DNA from: Puccinellia tenuiflora
Lineage: Eukaryota > Streptophyta > Magnoliopsida > Poales > Poaceae
Length of the DNA: 64,000 nt
Assembly: GCA_012064385.1 (NCBI GenBank)
Contig: QRDG01000413.1
Span: 372,001-436,000, forward strand
Reading direction: 5' to 3'
Made by a program: the position numbers and the translations under genes. The notes below the pieces were generated by a model. It was given only the letters and a program-made list of their open reading frames with translations. It made no database searches and was not told where the DNA came from. Shown here piece by piece: positions 10,217 to 21,564 of the stretch; the first letter of the stretch is position 1, and the number at the start of each line of letters is the position of its first letter.

Positions 10217-11175
10217 GATGCTGCACAAGATGCGTGTATGGGTTCGAGCCGCTGTTTGTACATGCGTCATGCATGATCATTAATCCCATAGATGGTACAG
10301 TTAGACAAAGCAAAGTCGTGTAAAATATATACATACAAGAAATTTAGCTAAGGAGAGGGGGAAGATGGATGGGAGAAGAGAAGAGTAGGTGGTGCACCTT
10401 GTGGGTGGCTGAGAAGAGTTGGTAGTGTCATCTGCCGGCGGCCTCACCGAAAGCTCTGCGGCATGCCAGGGTAGACCATTGGGCTGAACTGATGGCACAC
10501 CTGGGGGCGGTCCTCCAAACCGACCTTGTGCCGCTCGGGTTGCCACCCGTCTTTCGCCGGTGGTACGTCCCGGTTGTTGTGAAAAAGAAGTGGTCACCCT
10601 GCCTCCACGATGACGGTTTCCTGCAAGAGCTGCGAACGATACTGGTTGACGTGGTACTAGATACTGGTTCGAGCCGCTGCAGTACATACACCATGCATGA
10701 CTTATCCCATAGATATATGGTACAGACAGTTAGACAGAGCAAAGTGTAAAACATATACATACAAAAAATTAAGCTAAGGATCGGAGAGGGGGAAGAGGGA
10801 GGGAGGGGAGAAGAGAAGAGTTGGTGGTGTACCTTGTGGGTGGCTGGGAAGAGTTGTCGGTGGTGGTGGTGTTCGCCGGCGGTGACCTCACCCAAAGCTC
10901 TGTAGCAGCATGCCAGGGTAAACCATTGGGCTGAAATGCCGGCGCACCTGGGGGCGGATCCGCCGCATGTACTCCGTCGGTCCATTGCGGATCCGGTAGA
11001 AAAGAAGTGGCCACCCTGCCTCCACCACCGGATGCCAACGATCCACCTCCCAAACGTGCAGCAGGTTCACCACGTCCTGGCATCCTATCGTGCCTAGGCA
11101 CACCGCACCTAATCACGCGTGTGCACGGGCTAATTTACCAGTGATGCCATGGATAATCACCCTGCCTACTCTAAT
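10217..11175. repeat. ~426-bp tandem duplication, two to three units
   Basis: ggttcgagccgctg occurs at 10241 and 10667. Between and after these points the order atgcatga, ccatagat, gcaaagt, acatacaa, agctaagga, accttgtgggtggctg, gcatgccagggta and accattgggctga repeats. The unit before the CACTA insertion and a partial third copy up to about 11050 complete the array. Minus-strand frames in successive units (for example 10687-10301 and 11116-10769) share SSQPPTR-TT-SSLLPS-like sequence, but no gene family was recognised. Confidence 0.75.
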
Positions 11176-11335
11176 TGTTAGAATATATCCTCTACCGGCC
11201 CTCTACCGGTTTAGGGTTTTAGTTTTACTTGTATTACAAGTTGATGCGGCAAGTCGGTTGTGACTTGGCCCATATATACTCCACCCCCTGTAATCTTTGT
11301 ACTTAATTAATCAAGAGACAATTGCAAAGTTTACA
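11176..11335 (+). repeat. 5' LTR of copia element A
   Basis: Starts TGTTAGAATA and ends GTTTACA. A TATA-like catatatact (11271-11280) lies about 55 bp before the LTR end, so most of the LTR is U3. It differs from the 3' LTR only near its end (gagacaatt against gagataatt). Confidence 0.95.
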
Positions 11336-11347
11336 TGGTATCAGAGG
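11336..11347 (+). other. Primer-binding site of copia element A
   Basis: tggtatcagagg directly follows the LTR and matches the 3' end of plant initiator tRNA-Met except for the last base. Confidence 0.9.
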
Positions 11348-11367
11348 CCTAGGTTTCCGCCCTCGGC

Positions 11368-12513
11368 ATGGCACCGCCGCCGCAACCTTCGCCGCTGCCA
11401 TCTCGGCCGCTCTTCACCGCATCCGAGTACCGCGCCGCCGGTGCCCCTCCTTCTTCCTCCTCCACCACCCAACTCTCTACTACCCTAGTTCCCCAAATCT
11501 CCTTCTCCGACACCATAGCCGATGTCACCCCCTTCATCCCCATTACTTTAGATCTAGCCAAACACAATTATTATCATTGGGTTCATCTCTTCGACGTTCA
11601 CCTTGGTCGTTGCAATCTCCGATCTCACGTCGATGACACTGTCGTTCCATGCCCTCATGATCCTCGTTGGGTCAAAGATGATCTCGCTATAATTCAGTGG
11701 ATCTACCAGCGCGTCTCCACCGAGATCTTCAACTTGGTGTTTCGCGACGCTGCTACTGCCGCTACTCTCTGGGCGGCCCTCCGACAGCTCTTCCAGGACA
11801 ATGTCGATGCTCGTGTCAATGGTCTCAACACCGAGCTCCGCAACATCGTGCAGGGCGATGCCCCTGTCGGTGTCTACTGTCAGCGCCTAAAGGCGATCGC
11901 CGATGAACTTCGGGAACTCGGCGATCCTGTCGACGACAAACAGCTGCTCAACGTTCTTCTTGTCGGGCTCAGCGAACGCTTCGAAAAGCAAGCCTCCTTC
12001 ATCCCTATGATGCGGCCAATGCCCTCGTTCGCCGAGGTGCGATCTCTCCTTCAATGGGTCGATCCCTCCTGCAGCTCCCCTTCTGCCGACGCCTATGGCT
12101 CCCCCGCCACCTGGATGGCGTCCGAGCCCCAACTACAGGGGAAAAACCCTACTTATCGGCCGCCACGGGCGGCCCCTCCTGCTCCTGCGCCTGCACCACC
12201 GGCTCCTGCACCGCCACCACCATCGGCCTCGCCAGCTGCTCCTGCCTGGCGCCCTCCCCACGACCCATGGACGGGCCTTGTCCAAGCCTGGCCGATGCCT
12301 TGGTTGGCTCCTTCTCCAGCTGGTGCACCGCCTTCATACTCCGGGACATGGGCTCCTGGCGTCCGCCCACACACCGGCTCTCCGGGCACGCTCATGCCCC
12401 AGCCCCCGACGCACGCCTACTACGCTGCCCCAGCCTACTATCCCTATGCCGGTCCGTCGCAGCAACCCTACCAGGCGCCGGTCTACTACCACGACGGAGG
12501 GGGGCACTTTTAG
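11368..12513 (+). CDS. Gag of copia element A (381 aa)
   Basis: The frame opens MAPPPQPSPLPS 32 bp after the LTR. It contains the copia gag core: ITLDLAKHNYYHWVHLFDVH, then WIYQRVSTEIFNLV, ALRQLFQDN and LNTELRNIVQGD (UBN2/retrotran_gag type). The C-terminal 130 residues are rich in proline, alanine and tyrosine (PAPAPPAPAPPPP; YYAAPAYYPYAG), and no CCHC zinc knuckle is visible, which is uncommon in copia gag. It ends at TAG (12511-12513). The next frame is in the same phase, so gag and pol are separated only by this stop. Confidence 0.9.
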   Translation: MAPPPQPSPLPSRPLFTASEYRAAGAPPSSSSTTQLSTTLVPQISFSDTIADVTPFIPITLDLAKHNYYHWVHLFDVHLGRCNLRSHVDDTVVPCPHDPRWVKDDLAIIQWIYQRVSTEIFNLVFRDAATAATLWAALRQLFQDNVDARVNGLNTELRNIVQGDAPVGVYCQRLKAIADELRELGDPVDDKQLLNVLLVGLSERFEKQASFIPMMRPMPSFAEVRSLLQWVDPSCSSPSADAYGSPATWMASEPQLQGKNPTYRPPRAAPPAPAPAPPAPAPPPPSASPAAPAWRPPHDPWTGLVQAWPMPWLAPSPAGAPPSYSGTWAPGVRPHTGSPGTLMPQPPTHAYYAAPAYYPYAGPSQQPYQAPVYYHDGGGHF

Positions 12514-12531
12514 CCGCAGCTCCCCTCACCG

Positions 12532-15500
12532 ATGATGCTCCCGATGACAGCCACAACAAGTGCCTCTGCTCAACCACCCACCTCGACGCTGAACTGGGAT
12601 CAAGCTGCGTTTCTTCAGGCAATGAATAATTTTGCCGCCCAAGGTAACTCAGATTTTGATTGGATTTTTGATTCTGGTGCTTCTAGTCATATGTCTTCGT
12701 CGCGTAATATGCTGTCATCGTTCACTTCCTCTCCGTTTTCTTCTATTACTCTTGGTGATGGATCGTCTATCCCTATTTCTTGTGTCGGCCAATCTCATAT
12801 TCCAACAAATACTAAACCTCTTCTTCTTCGAGATGTCCTTGTTGCGCCTGCCCTAATTAAAAACCTTATTTCTGTTCGCAAATTCACTCGTGACAATCTT
12901 GTTTCTGCTAAATTTGATCCGTTTGGTTTATCTGTGAAGGACTTTCTGACCAAGGCGGAGATCGCACGCTTCAATAGCTCCGGCGACCTCTACTCCCTCC
13001 ATGGCGCTCCCACCAATGCACCACCAACCTCCATGGTCGCCTCGGTTGATCTCTGGCACCGTCGTCTCGGCCATCCAAATAATGCTACTTTATCATCGCT
13101 CCTTAGTGAATTTGCTATCCCATGTAATAGAGATATTCATGATTCGGCCACTTGTGAATCCTGTCAGCAGGGCAAGCATGTGCGCCTCCCCTTTAGTTCT
13201 TCTAGCACCGCCAGCACGTTTCCTTTTGAGTTGTTGCATTGCGATCTTTGGACCTCCCCAATAGAGAGTATATCTGGTTTCAATTACTATCTTGTAATTC
13301 TTGATGATTTTACTCACTTTGCCTGGACGTTTCCCCTACGAAATAAATCTGAAGTGCATAAAATATTCATCAACTTTCAGCGCTATGTATCAGCCCACTT
13401 CTTCCTCCCCATCCGTTTTGTTCAAGCAGATAATGGCCGTGAATTTAATAATTTTAACAACCGAAATTTCTTAATCCAACATGGTATTCTTCTTCGATTT
13501 TCCTGCCCTTACACCTCTCCTCAAAACGGTAAAGTTGAACGCGTCCTACGAACTATTAGTGATATTATTCGAACCATGTTAATTCAATCTTCTCTTCCAT
13601 CAAAATTTTGGGCTGAAGCTCTCCGTACTGCTACTTATCTTCTAAACATTCGACCAACGAAGGCAAACCCTCACACTACTCCCTTTTACTCCCTTTTTCT
13701 TTCCCATCCCAATTATAATGAACTTAGAGTTTTCGGGTGCCTTTGTTTTCCCAATGCCTATGCCACCTCCATCAACAAACTCTCCCCAAGATCTACTCCC
13801 TGTGTTTTTCTTGGCTACTCTGACGAGCATAAAGGCTATCGCTGCCTTGATCTTCTTAGTGGTCACATTCATATCTCCCGTCATGTCACGTTCGTAGAAC
13901 ACGTTTTTCCTTACTCCACACGTACATCCACACCCGAAACCTCTCCTTCAAACCCAACCCCTCCTTCAACTCTTCTCAGACCCATACACTTAGCCACCGA
14001 CATCCCTACCCCTACCTCTCCTTCGATCACCAAAACCTCTGCCGCCACTCCTGTCGCGGCAGCGCGGCAGCCTGCCGTGGCTCCAAGGCAGCCTGCCGCC
14101 GCACCAGATCCACCTCCTTTTCCTGCCGCGGCAGCCTCCCCTGCCGTGTCACCAGCCGATGAACACTCTTCTTCTCCTGCCCCTATGCTCCCACCTAAAG
14201 CTATTCCCATTGTTCCACCATCTAATGCTCATACTATGCGAACCCGTGCCAAGTCTGGTTTTCGTCTACCTTCATCTAAACTAACTCTTTTTGCTAATCC
14301 CACGATCTCCCCTATTCCCAAAACCTATAAATCCGCTCTTCTAGATCCAAATTGGGCTGCTGCTATGAAAGACGAATACAATGCTTTAATTGAAAATGAC
14401 ACATGGCAGCTCGTTCCTCCTCCTACCAATGTTAACATTGTTTCTGGAAAATGGGTCTTTCGTCAAAAGTTTCATTCCGATGGCAAGCTTTCTCGCTATA
14501 AAGCACGGTGGGTTTGTCGTGGCTATTCTCAGCAACACGGTGTCGATTATGATGAAACCTTTTCTCCCGATGTCAAACCAAGTACTATTCGCACTGTCCT
14601 CAGTCTCGCAGTCTCTTCCTCCTGGCCTATCCATCAACTCGATGTCAAAAATGCCTTTCTCAATGGAACTATTCAGGAAACAGTCTATTGTCAACAACCT
14701 TTAGGTTTCGAAAACTCCTCCAACCCTACTCATGTGTGTCTCCTTAAAAAGTCTTTGTATGGTCTTAAACAGGCACCACGTGCTTGGTTCCAGCGTTTTT
14801 CCTCTTTTATTCAAACTATAGGTTTCACTCCATCTCTCTCTGACACTTCTCTCTTTATTTTTCATCACAACTCTAATGTCGCCTATCTTCTCCTTTATGT
14901 TGATGATATCATTCTCACAGCCTCTACTCAAACCTTTCTGGATCATATTATCTCTCTTCTTCGCACTGAATTTTCTATGACTGATCTCGGAGTTCTATCT
15001 CATTTTTTAGGCATTGCCGTCCATCGTAACACCTCCGGTCTATTTCTCTCTCAACGACAGTACATACTTGATCTTCTTTCTCGGCAGGCATGATGGATTG
15101 TCAGCCATCTCGTACTCCTGCTGACACCACTGTCAAACTTACTTCTGATGGTGATTCTTTTCCTGATGGTACTCTCTATCGCAGTCTTGCCGGTGCTCTT
15201 CAATATCTCACCCTCATACGGCCAAAAATTTCTTATGCCGTTCAACAAGCATGCCTCTATATGCATGATCCTCGTCTTCCTCACTTCAATCATGTTAAAC
15301 GTATTCTTCGTTACCTTAAAGGTACTCTTGACCATTGTCTCCACATAAACACCTCCACTCCAAGTACTTTGACAACATATTCCGATGCCGACTGGGCTGG
15401 TTGCTCAGATACTCGACGATCCACTTCAGGATACTGTGTTTTCCTAGGTGACAATTTGATTTCATGGTCTTCTAAACGTCAGCCGACGGTTTCACATTCT

Positions 15501-15941
15501 TCTGCTGAGGCTGAGTATAGAGCAGTTGCACATACTGTTGCTGAAACTATTTGGCTTCGCCAACTTCTGACAGAGCTTCATCATCCGGTCCAGCAGGCTA
15601 CTATTGTTTATTGTGACAACATCTCTGCAGTTTATATGTCAGGGAACCCAGTGCAGCATCGGCGTACTAAGCACATCGAGATTGACATTCATTTTGTTCA
15701 TGAAAAAGTGGCTCTTGGACAAGTTCGTGTTCTTCATGTTCCTACCACGGCTCAGTTTGCTGATATATTCACAAAGGCGCTTGGCACGGCTCCATTCTGT
15801 GATATTCGATCCAGTCTCAACGTTGTTGATCACACCGTTGACACTGCGGGGGATGTTAGAATATATCCTCTACCGGCCCTCTACCGGTTTAGGGTTTTAG
15901 TTTTACTTGTATTACAAGTTGATGCGGCAAGTCGGTTGTGA
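12532..15941 (+). pseudogene. Pol of copia element A, one frame break
   Basis: Protease motif FDSGASSHM near 12667. GAG-preintegrase with LWHRRLGHPNN and CESCQQGKH. Integrase with LLHCDLWTSP, QADNGREF and SPQNGKVERV (D, D, E region). Reverse transcriptase with KWVFRQKFHSDGKL, LDVKNAFLNG and LLYVDDIILTA. RNase H with YSDADWAGCSDTRRSTSGYC. The frame ends at 15093 and resumes in the other phase at 15090 (MMDCQPSRTPADT), which fits loss of one G in a G-run near 15085. The second frame runs through the polypurine tract and stops only at 15939-15941, inside the 3' LTR. Otherwise all domains look intact. Confidence 0.92.
15846..15853 (+). other. Polypurine tract of copia element A
   Basis: gcggggga immediately before the 3' LTR, the plus-strand primer of reverse transcription. 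It lies inside the pol reading frame. Confidence 0.85.
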
Positions 15942-16013
15942 CTTGGCCCATATATACTCCACCCCCTGTAATCTTTGTACTTAATTAATCAAGAGATAAT
16001 TGCAAAGTTTACA
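15854..16013 (+). repeat. 3' LTR of copia element A
   Basis: 160 bp, one mismatch to the 5' LTR, followed by the CTAAT target duplication. Confidence 0.95.
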
Positions 16014-16018
16014 CTAAT

Positions 16019-16405
16019 CAATTACAACAACACTGTACTGCTACTTTGGCGGTTTCGCCGGAGGCCGGAACGTTGTGTGAACTTGACCCCGGAGGCCGGA
16101 ACAGGTTTTTGGACTGATTGAAATTCTTGATCAAATGCAGGATGAGTCCATTAGTCCATTATGGATTAGAGTTTGAGTACGACTAGGTGTTGATCGTCTT
16201 GTACCAGTCGATCTAGTAGTAGTTAGTGCTAGTCCATTATATATACACGCATACAGGTGCGGTTTGTAATCAGAAAGTTTTACCGAGAGAAAAGAAATAA
16301 AGAGAAGATTTAGAGGGCACGACATGTGCCCTGGACGAAAGATTTTCGTGTGTGTGTGTTCGTCTAATTTGATGTGACGAAATCCTAACAATTGATATCA
16401 GAGCG
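16019..16405 (+). repeat. Duplicated block, copy A: old copia LTR remnant
   Basis: About 370 bp nearly identical to 28446-28818 plus 35309-35330. The later part behaves like a copia LTR: a TATA-like tccattatatatacac, an end at ...cctaaca (16390), then attgatatcagagcg, a tRNA-Met-type primer-binding site (16391-16405). The LTR start could not be fixed. It predates the GDSL duplication because both copies carry it. Confidence 0.7.
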
Positions 16406-17166
16406 AGTTCGAAGACTAAGCCATGCTTGCCCTAGGGAGGCAACCTGTACTAGCGCCTCGGGGCGGGCGACCTTCGCTCGGCGGAGCGGCCAGGTGGAGA
16501 CAGGTGGAGACACGACAAGCGTCGTAGGCAAAGCGGGGGTGATTGTTGTTCGGCGGAGTGACATGGAGGAGACGGCGCGGGCTACTGGAACTGTAACTTT
16601 TTTTTACAGAATTTCCATTTCCAGCAGGTTCATAGGGACGTGATCTTATTTTACGTAAGCTTTATTTAGCATATATTATCTATTCAAATAACTGATTAGT
16701 ATCGGCCACCAAAAAGGGAATGAAGATTATATAGGAAACATACGCCCAATTCTAAAGCTCTTAGTTAGACTTTGGAGCAGTATAAGCTAGAACTACTCAC
16801 TGTTGATTAAAAAATGCCACAGATAAAACCCAAAAAAAAATGGCTACAAAGCTTCCTAAACTACAAACAATATTACTACCTAGAAGCTATAATCTGAAGC
16901 TGTCAGAATCTGTTTACGGTAAGTATATGGTCGTGTTCTGTACCACAAGTACAAAATGAACCCACGTTGGCTTCTAGATCCTGCAAAAGTTGGAACCCAG
17001 GGCATTTTGGATGCGCATGTGGCATGCATGTCTCCAATTATTAACTTAACATTGTCATATTCGAGTTGACTTTGGTATGAAAAACTAGCAAAACCCAAAT
17101 CAGAAAGACATCGAGCGGAAGCAACATCATTACTGATCGATCGATCGCGGGCTCGTGTTGCTAGTA
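16406..17166 (+). promoter_or_regulatory. Upstream region of GDSL copy A
   Basis: Continues the duplicated block (matches 35331-36086): first copia leader-like sequence to about 16600, then AT-rich DNA leading to the GDSL start codon. Compared with copy B it has several one-base insertions and a more diverged patch near 16625-16690. No clear TATA box was seen. Confidence 0.5.
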
Positions 17167-17996
17167 ATGGCGCCATCTTCCCGTCTCCTCCTAGGGGCCC
17201 TTCTCCTCGCCGCCGTCGCCGGGGGCAGTGGCACAAACTACGGCCCGCCGCGGAGGCGCTACGGCCGGGTCTTCAGCTTCGGCGACTCGCTCACCGACAC
17301 CGGGAACTCGGCCATCCTCCCGGTCACCGCCGGGGGGCCCTTCACCAACTTGCCTTACGGGCAAACCCACTTCAAACGCCCCAGTGGCCGGGCTTCCGAC
17401 GGCCGCATCGTCATCGACTTCATCGGTATGAAGAACCGCTCAGCAAGCTAACGATCATTAGTGTTCTAGTTCAGATTTGGCATGCGTTGACCTGAATTTG
17501 TTGATGAAACAAGCTCACGATTAATGTTTTGTGGTTGTGGACATATACAGTGGAGTCGCTGAGGTTGCCGCAGCCAACGCCGTACCTCGCCGGCAGCACC
17601 GCGGACGACTTCCGGCACGGCGTGAACTTCGCGGTGGGCGGCGCGACGGCGCTTGACCCTGCTTTCCTACAGAGCAGAGGGATAACGTCGTTCGTGCCGG
17701 TTTCTCTCAGCAACCAGACGACCTGGTTCAACGGTGTCTTGCAGCTTCTTGCATCCACACGCAACGGTAAGTATACTACTGTACTGTCCAATCTACAGCA
17801 TGATTCATGACAATTGACAAGTGCCGACAAATCTCGATCAACTAGCTGATTAGGAGAGAATCGTATATATATATTATTACAGAGCGGCGCAAGATCATGG
17901 CGAGCTCTCTCTTCTACTTGGGCGAGATCGGATTCAACGAGTACTCCTTCGCGCTACTGAGGCTGCCAACAGGTTCTTTGCCCACGCCGTGTTAAT
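17167..17996 (+). pseudogene. GDSL esterase/lipase copy A, internal 582-bp deletion
   Basis: Exon 1 (17167-17425) and exon 2 (17551-17766) match the intact copy at 36087 almost base for base and encode the signal peptide, FSFGDSLTDTGN (catalytic Ser) and VNFAVGGATA. Exon 3 starts near 17883 and reads SSLFYLGEIGFNEYSFALL. It then jumps at 17958-17960 straight to GCTGCCAACAGG, sequence from near the end of exon 4 in the intact copy. Lost are the rest of exon 3, intron 3 and most of exon 4, with the catalytic Asp/His block. A shared GAG at both break points suggests microhomology end-joining. After the junction the frame ends early. The product cannot be an active lipase. Confidence 0.92.
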
Positions 17997-18389
17997 GTAA
18001 GCGCGCGTCACGCCGTGTTAATGTAAGCCCCGCACACGTACGTACATGCCGGCAAACGTCGCTCGCTTCGCTAGCATGCATGCATCCATCATGCACGCAG
18101 GATACGATGCTTGCGCGCGGACGTGCTGGGCAGGGACGCGCCAACAAATAAATAAATAAATAAACATTTCTTTTAAAAACAAATAAACCTTTCCCGCGCT
18201 GCTGGGCTGGCACAAGTTTTCCGCGCCTCCGCTCCCGTGAGAGTGCTCTGCTGGTTACGTGTTGATAGCCGAAGCGAGTTTTGTGCGCCGATCGAAGCGA
18301 TGAGCGGAAACCGGGATCGAAACGTACGCGGGCGCGGGCTGCATGCATGTAGAGCACCGAGGTGTTGAATCTGTCTGCGCGCGGTGCGC

Positions 18390-18535
18390 CAAACCGTTTT
18401 GATTTTGGGCCGGGAGGGAGAACAAAATTCTCAGCGCTACATGGAGAGCCACAATGAGATCGCAAGAAGCAGCCTCCCACAGATCCCCACCGACTAAACC
18501 GTCCAAATACCACGGTGCGATCCAACGGTCCAAGC
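18390..18535 (+). repeat. Leader-like repeat, copy 1 (partial)
   Basis: ttttgattttgggcc, ttctcagcgctacat, gagatcgcaagaagc and gatccaacggtcc match the larger copies at 19021 and 21582 in order, with more divergence. Confidence 0.7.
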
Positions 18536-18715
18536 TATTAATTTCATCCCATTTATCAAAATTAATTCATCTAATAAACAATAATATAGACTACACTAAT
18601 ATTGACATTTAAGCTACACTCATAATTCATTCAATTTATATGTACACTAGCTAATATAATACATCTAAAAAATTTATATCTACATCTAAATTAAATAGTT
18701 TATATGTACCCCGCT
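18536..18715. other. AT-rich spacer
   Basis: No feature seen between the first leader-like copy and the minisatellite-like region. Confidence 0.3.
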
Positions 18716-18990
18716 CACCGACGGCGGTGACAGACGGTGGCGTGACGGCGGTGACGGACGGTGGCGCGACGACAGTGACGAGCGAAGGTGGCCGCACCGA
18801 GCGGAAGTGGATGCAATGGGCGGTGGAAACGACAGACGATGGTGAGGGGAGACGGGTGGCGGCGATGGCAGTGACAGACGGTGGCGAGGGGAGACGGGTA
18901 GCGGCGATACAATGGCGCACGGCGGGCGACGTAGGGGAGGTGGCGACGGGTGACAGAGGGGGTGGGGAGTCGCGGCGACGGGCGACGGAG
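18716..18990. repeat. G-rich minisatellite-like region
   Basis: Degenerate repetition of ggcggtgac(a/g)gacggtggcg over about 270 bp, purine-skewed on the plus strand. It produces long meaningless open frames on both strands (Arg/Gly or Pro/Ser-rich). Confidence 0.6.
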
Positions 18991-19020
18991 TGGGGAGGTG
19001 GTATGGAGGGGAGGGGTGGC

Positions 19021-19350
19021 ACGGCGAATAGTCACATGGCACCGAATTGTTGTGGCTGTCTGATTTAGGCGCCAACCCGATTTGATTTTGGGCCGCGCCG
19101 CTGCGCGGGAGACCAAAGTTCTCAGCTCTACACGGGGAGCCAATGAGATCGCAAGAAGCCGCCTCCCACGGATCGAACCAACGCCTCCGGACCGATCTTA
19201 ACCGTCCACAGCCGACGATGGGATCCAACGCTCCAAAACCGACCGAAAAAACACAAAGCGCACGTATCCTCGATCCCCACCCCACGGTGGGATCCTCCTC
19301 GCATCTCTCTCCTCGATGCTCTTTCTGCCGCCGCTCAGTGAGTAACCCAG
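19021..19350 (+). repeat. Leader-like repeat, copy 2
   Basis: About 330 bp very similar to 21582-21910, from cacatggcaccgaatt to ctttctgccgccgctca followed by a donor-like GTGAGT. GC-rich with no long conserved frame, it looks like a promoter plus first non-coding exon. Sequence after the donor differs between the copies. Confidence 0.7.
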
Positions 19351-21525
19351 CCTCGCGGCGCTCACGAGCATCGCCACCGTTGGTGCCAACATAGTCGGCA
19401 CATAGCTCCCACGCCACCTTCGGAGGCGGGGGCCGACGCCACCACGGCGAAGCCGGCTGACGGCAATGGCGACGAGGAGGGAGCTCGGAGGAGGAGGCCT
19501 ACGGGCGGCGGATTGTAAATGTTAGGCTTGTAAATATGTTGCTTATGCAAATCCATATGGATGTTGCATTCATGGGAATATATATGGGATAGGTGCAGGT
19601 GAATTGTAGATGTGCCCATGAAAGCTACATGCATCCGTAGATATTTTGCTTCAGTTAGGTAGGCATGTACGTGAGTTGCATGCATGCAGATGCATATTTT
19701 GCTTGCGCGTACGTGCATGCTAGCTCGCACCGGAGAAAACTAAAATTACATCCATCCTAGCATTGGCGTACGTCGCCTCGCCTCGTAGATGTTCGAGCGA
19801 GTGCGGCCTCTCCAGTCTCCGGCCGGCGAGGAAGGCGGCAGCGGCGTAAGGCGAGGAAGGTGGTAATAAGGAGGCCGACGAGGTAGAGGGTCATCGACGA
19901 CCATGCATGAGCTTGAGCCGGCTGCCAAACTTGCAGTAGTTGCTCACACGGGAGTCAGACGCCCTTCATCCGCCATGCGGGCCTAAAGAACTCGCGGTGC
20001 CAGAGCTAGCTAGCTGCGTGTCCATGCATGTAAACAGTTCTTTAGTAGAAAACCAATGATGGTTATCTTTGCTGCAGTGCAATATTTTGAGCAATATCAA
20101 ATGAAGGAGATTTTGTAAGGAGCAATTATCTGGACGATCTAGGACCGCTATGAACCCTAACCCTCGATGCCTCCCGATTCCATTCTTGCCGATCCAACCA
20201 AATCCCGTTGCCAACTAGCCTTGACGCTTCCTGATTCCATTTTTGCCGATCCAACCAAGCTCTGCCGTCAACCACCTCCTCCGCAATTTGCAGCTCCTCC
20301 ATTCTCCTTTACCTCGCTGACCATTCTAGCCCCTCTGCCACAACCTCGTCCTGCCTTTGTCCCCATCCCATGTGCATCTCGAACGGCATCATGCTTGCTC
20401 GACCCCGTGCGCGTCACCAACACCGACTCCCCCTCCGCTGTCGCATGCTGTTAGGGTCATTATTTTATGTTACGAGGCATTTATGCCTATCATTTGCATG
20501 TGTCGTATGTTTGTATCGCATTATTAGGGTTTTTATTTTATGTTAGGAGATAATTATCAGTTCATGTATCATATTGTTGCCATGCGTTATTATTATTGGG
20601 GACGCTGTTTCATCTAAGGAGGCAGTTATTACATATCGTTTATTGTATGAGTGGACGATCGGATTTATTTATAATTTTGGGCCCTGTTATTCGGGATTTC
20701 AAATCTAACACACAAGATTCTCCCAAAATAATCTAAACCCGACAACTTGGGTGGACACAAACTAAGTAGGTGACCGGAGCTTCTTATTACAACTATTTGA
20801 ATGCAAGTAGTTGAGATGCTTCAATGTCGACTTTCGGGATGTCATCATGCCCCTCGTGATCTCCTTTTGGCATTCTCCCCGGCACCGGCACAACTATTCT
20901 GCGTCGCCACCCCATCAGCCCCAACCACCCTCACGTTTCCCCCGGTCATCGCGCTTCTAGGGGCGGAGATGTCATGTGAGCATTGGTGTCAAATAACTAT
21001 TAACCAATCCTCTTTAGAACTACTAGCCAGGATTAATTACCCTCACAAATCTGTTGTGAAACCACCTTCCTTAGAAGAGCGAAATGTTGTCCTACCTTTT
21101 CCCGTGCGGACTACAGTGGATCAACTGTAGTGCCGGTGTGTCCCTTTTACCCGCCACCATGTTTCCTCCTCACCTCCGTCTCTCTTAGTAGTAGCTCGTG
21201 GATCTTTGTCTTTCGAGGCTAGCGTGAGCATGTTTAGACGTTGACGGGTGCCAATCACACTATGGACTACGGTAAATAAGAAGGTTTTTTCTGCTCACGA
21301 CCGGACGCGGAGTAAGAACCATTGGCGAGCATCGGTGCAATCGCGACGACGTTGTCTCGTGCCGGTACGTACTAAGTCGATGCGTCGTCAGGGTTTGGTT
21401 CCGCTTACGATGACCTGCCGCTAGCCAGGTGAAAGATGGCGAGTGGCGCACCCCATAACTAGCTGGATGGTAGGGAGTAGACTCACCGTACATCTGATCA
21501 GTAGAGTAATATTAGAGTACTACAG
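19351..21525. other. Intergenic, nothing firmly recognised
   Basis: Contains a short direct repeat (tgattccat-cttgccgatccaacca at about 20175 and 20230) inside a proline-rich 95-codon frame (20167-20454), and AT-rich stretches. There is no splice-supported gene, RNA gene or paired terminal repeat that I can support. Confidence 0.35.
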
Positions 21526-21542
21526 AGTACTAGTAGTCACAT

Positions 21543-21564
21543 TTTTTTTTTTTTTTTTGAGAAT
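21543..21564 (-). mobile_element. Tail-only retroposon insertion (22 bp)
   Basis: A T-run followed by gagaat is flanked by a perfect 17-bp direct repeat, agtactagtagtcacat (21526-21542 and 21565-21581). Read on the minus strand it is attctc plus poly(A), so only a retroposon tail inserted. The homologous copy near 19021 lacks it. Confidence 0.8.

Larger units (their letters stand above)
11176..16013 (+). mobile_element. Ty1/copia element A, nearly intact (4.8 kb)
   Basis: Two 160-bp LTRs (11176-11335, 15854-16013) differ at one position, and the element is flanked by the target duplication CTAAT (11171-11175, 16014-16018). A primer-binding site follows the 5' LTR and a polypurine tract precedes the 3' LTR. 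Gene order is gag, protease, integrase, RT, RNase H, which is the copia order. Small size and short LTRs suggest the Ale/Retrofit lineage (inference). Two lesions or recoding sites break the polyprotein: a TAG at 12511 and a one-base frame loss near 15085. The insertion is recent, judging by LTR identity. Confidence 0.95.

Noticed and set aside
15051..15110. Programmed frameshift between two pol parts of element A
   Set aside because: No slippery heptamer at the overlap; a single lost G in a G-run explains it more simply, and copia elements do not normally shift there.
18686..19417. 243-codon Pro/Ser-rich minus-strand frame
   Set aside because: Produced by the G-rich minisatellite on the other strand; amino-acid composition is that of the repeat.
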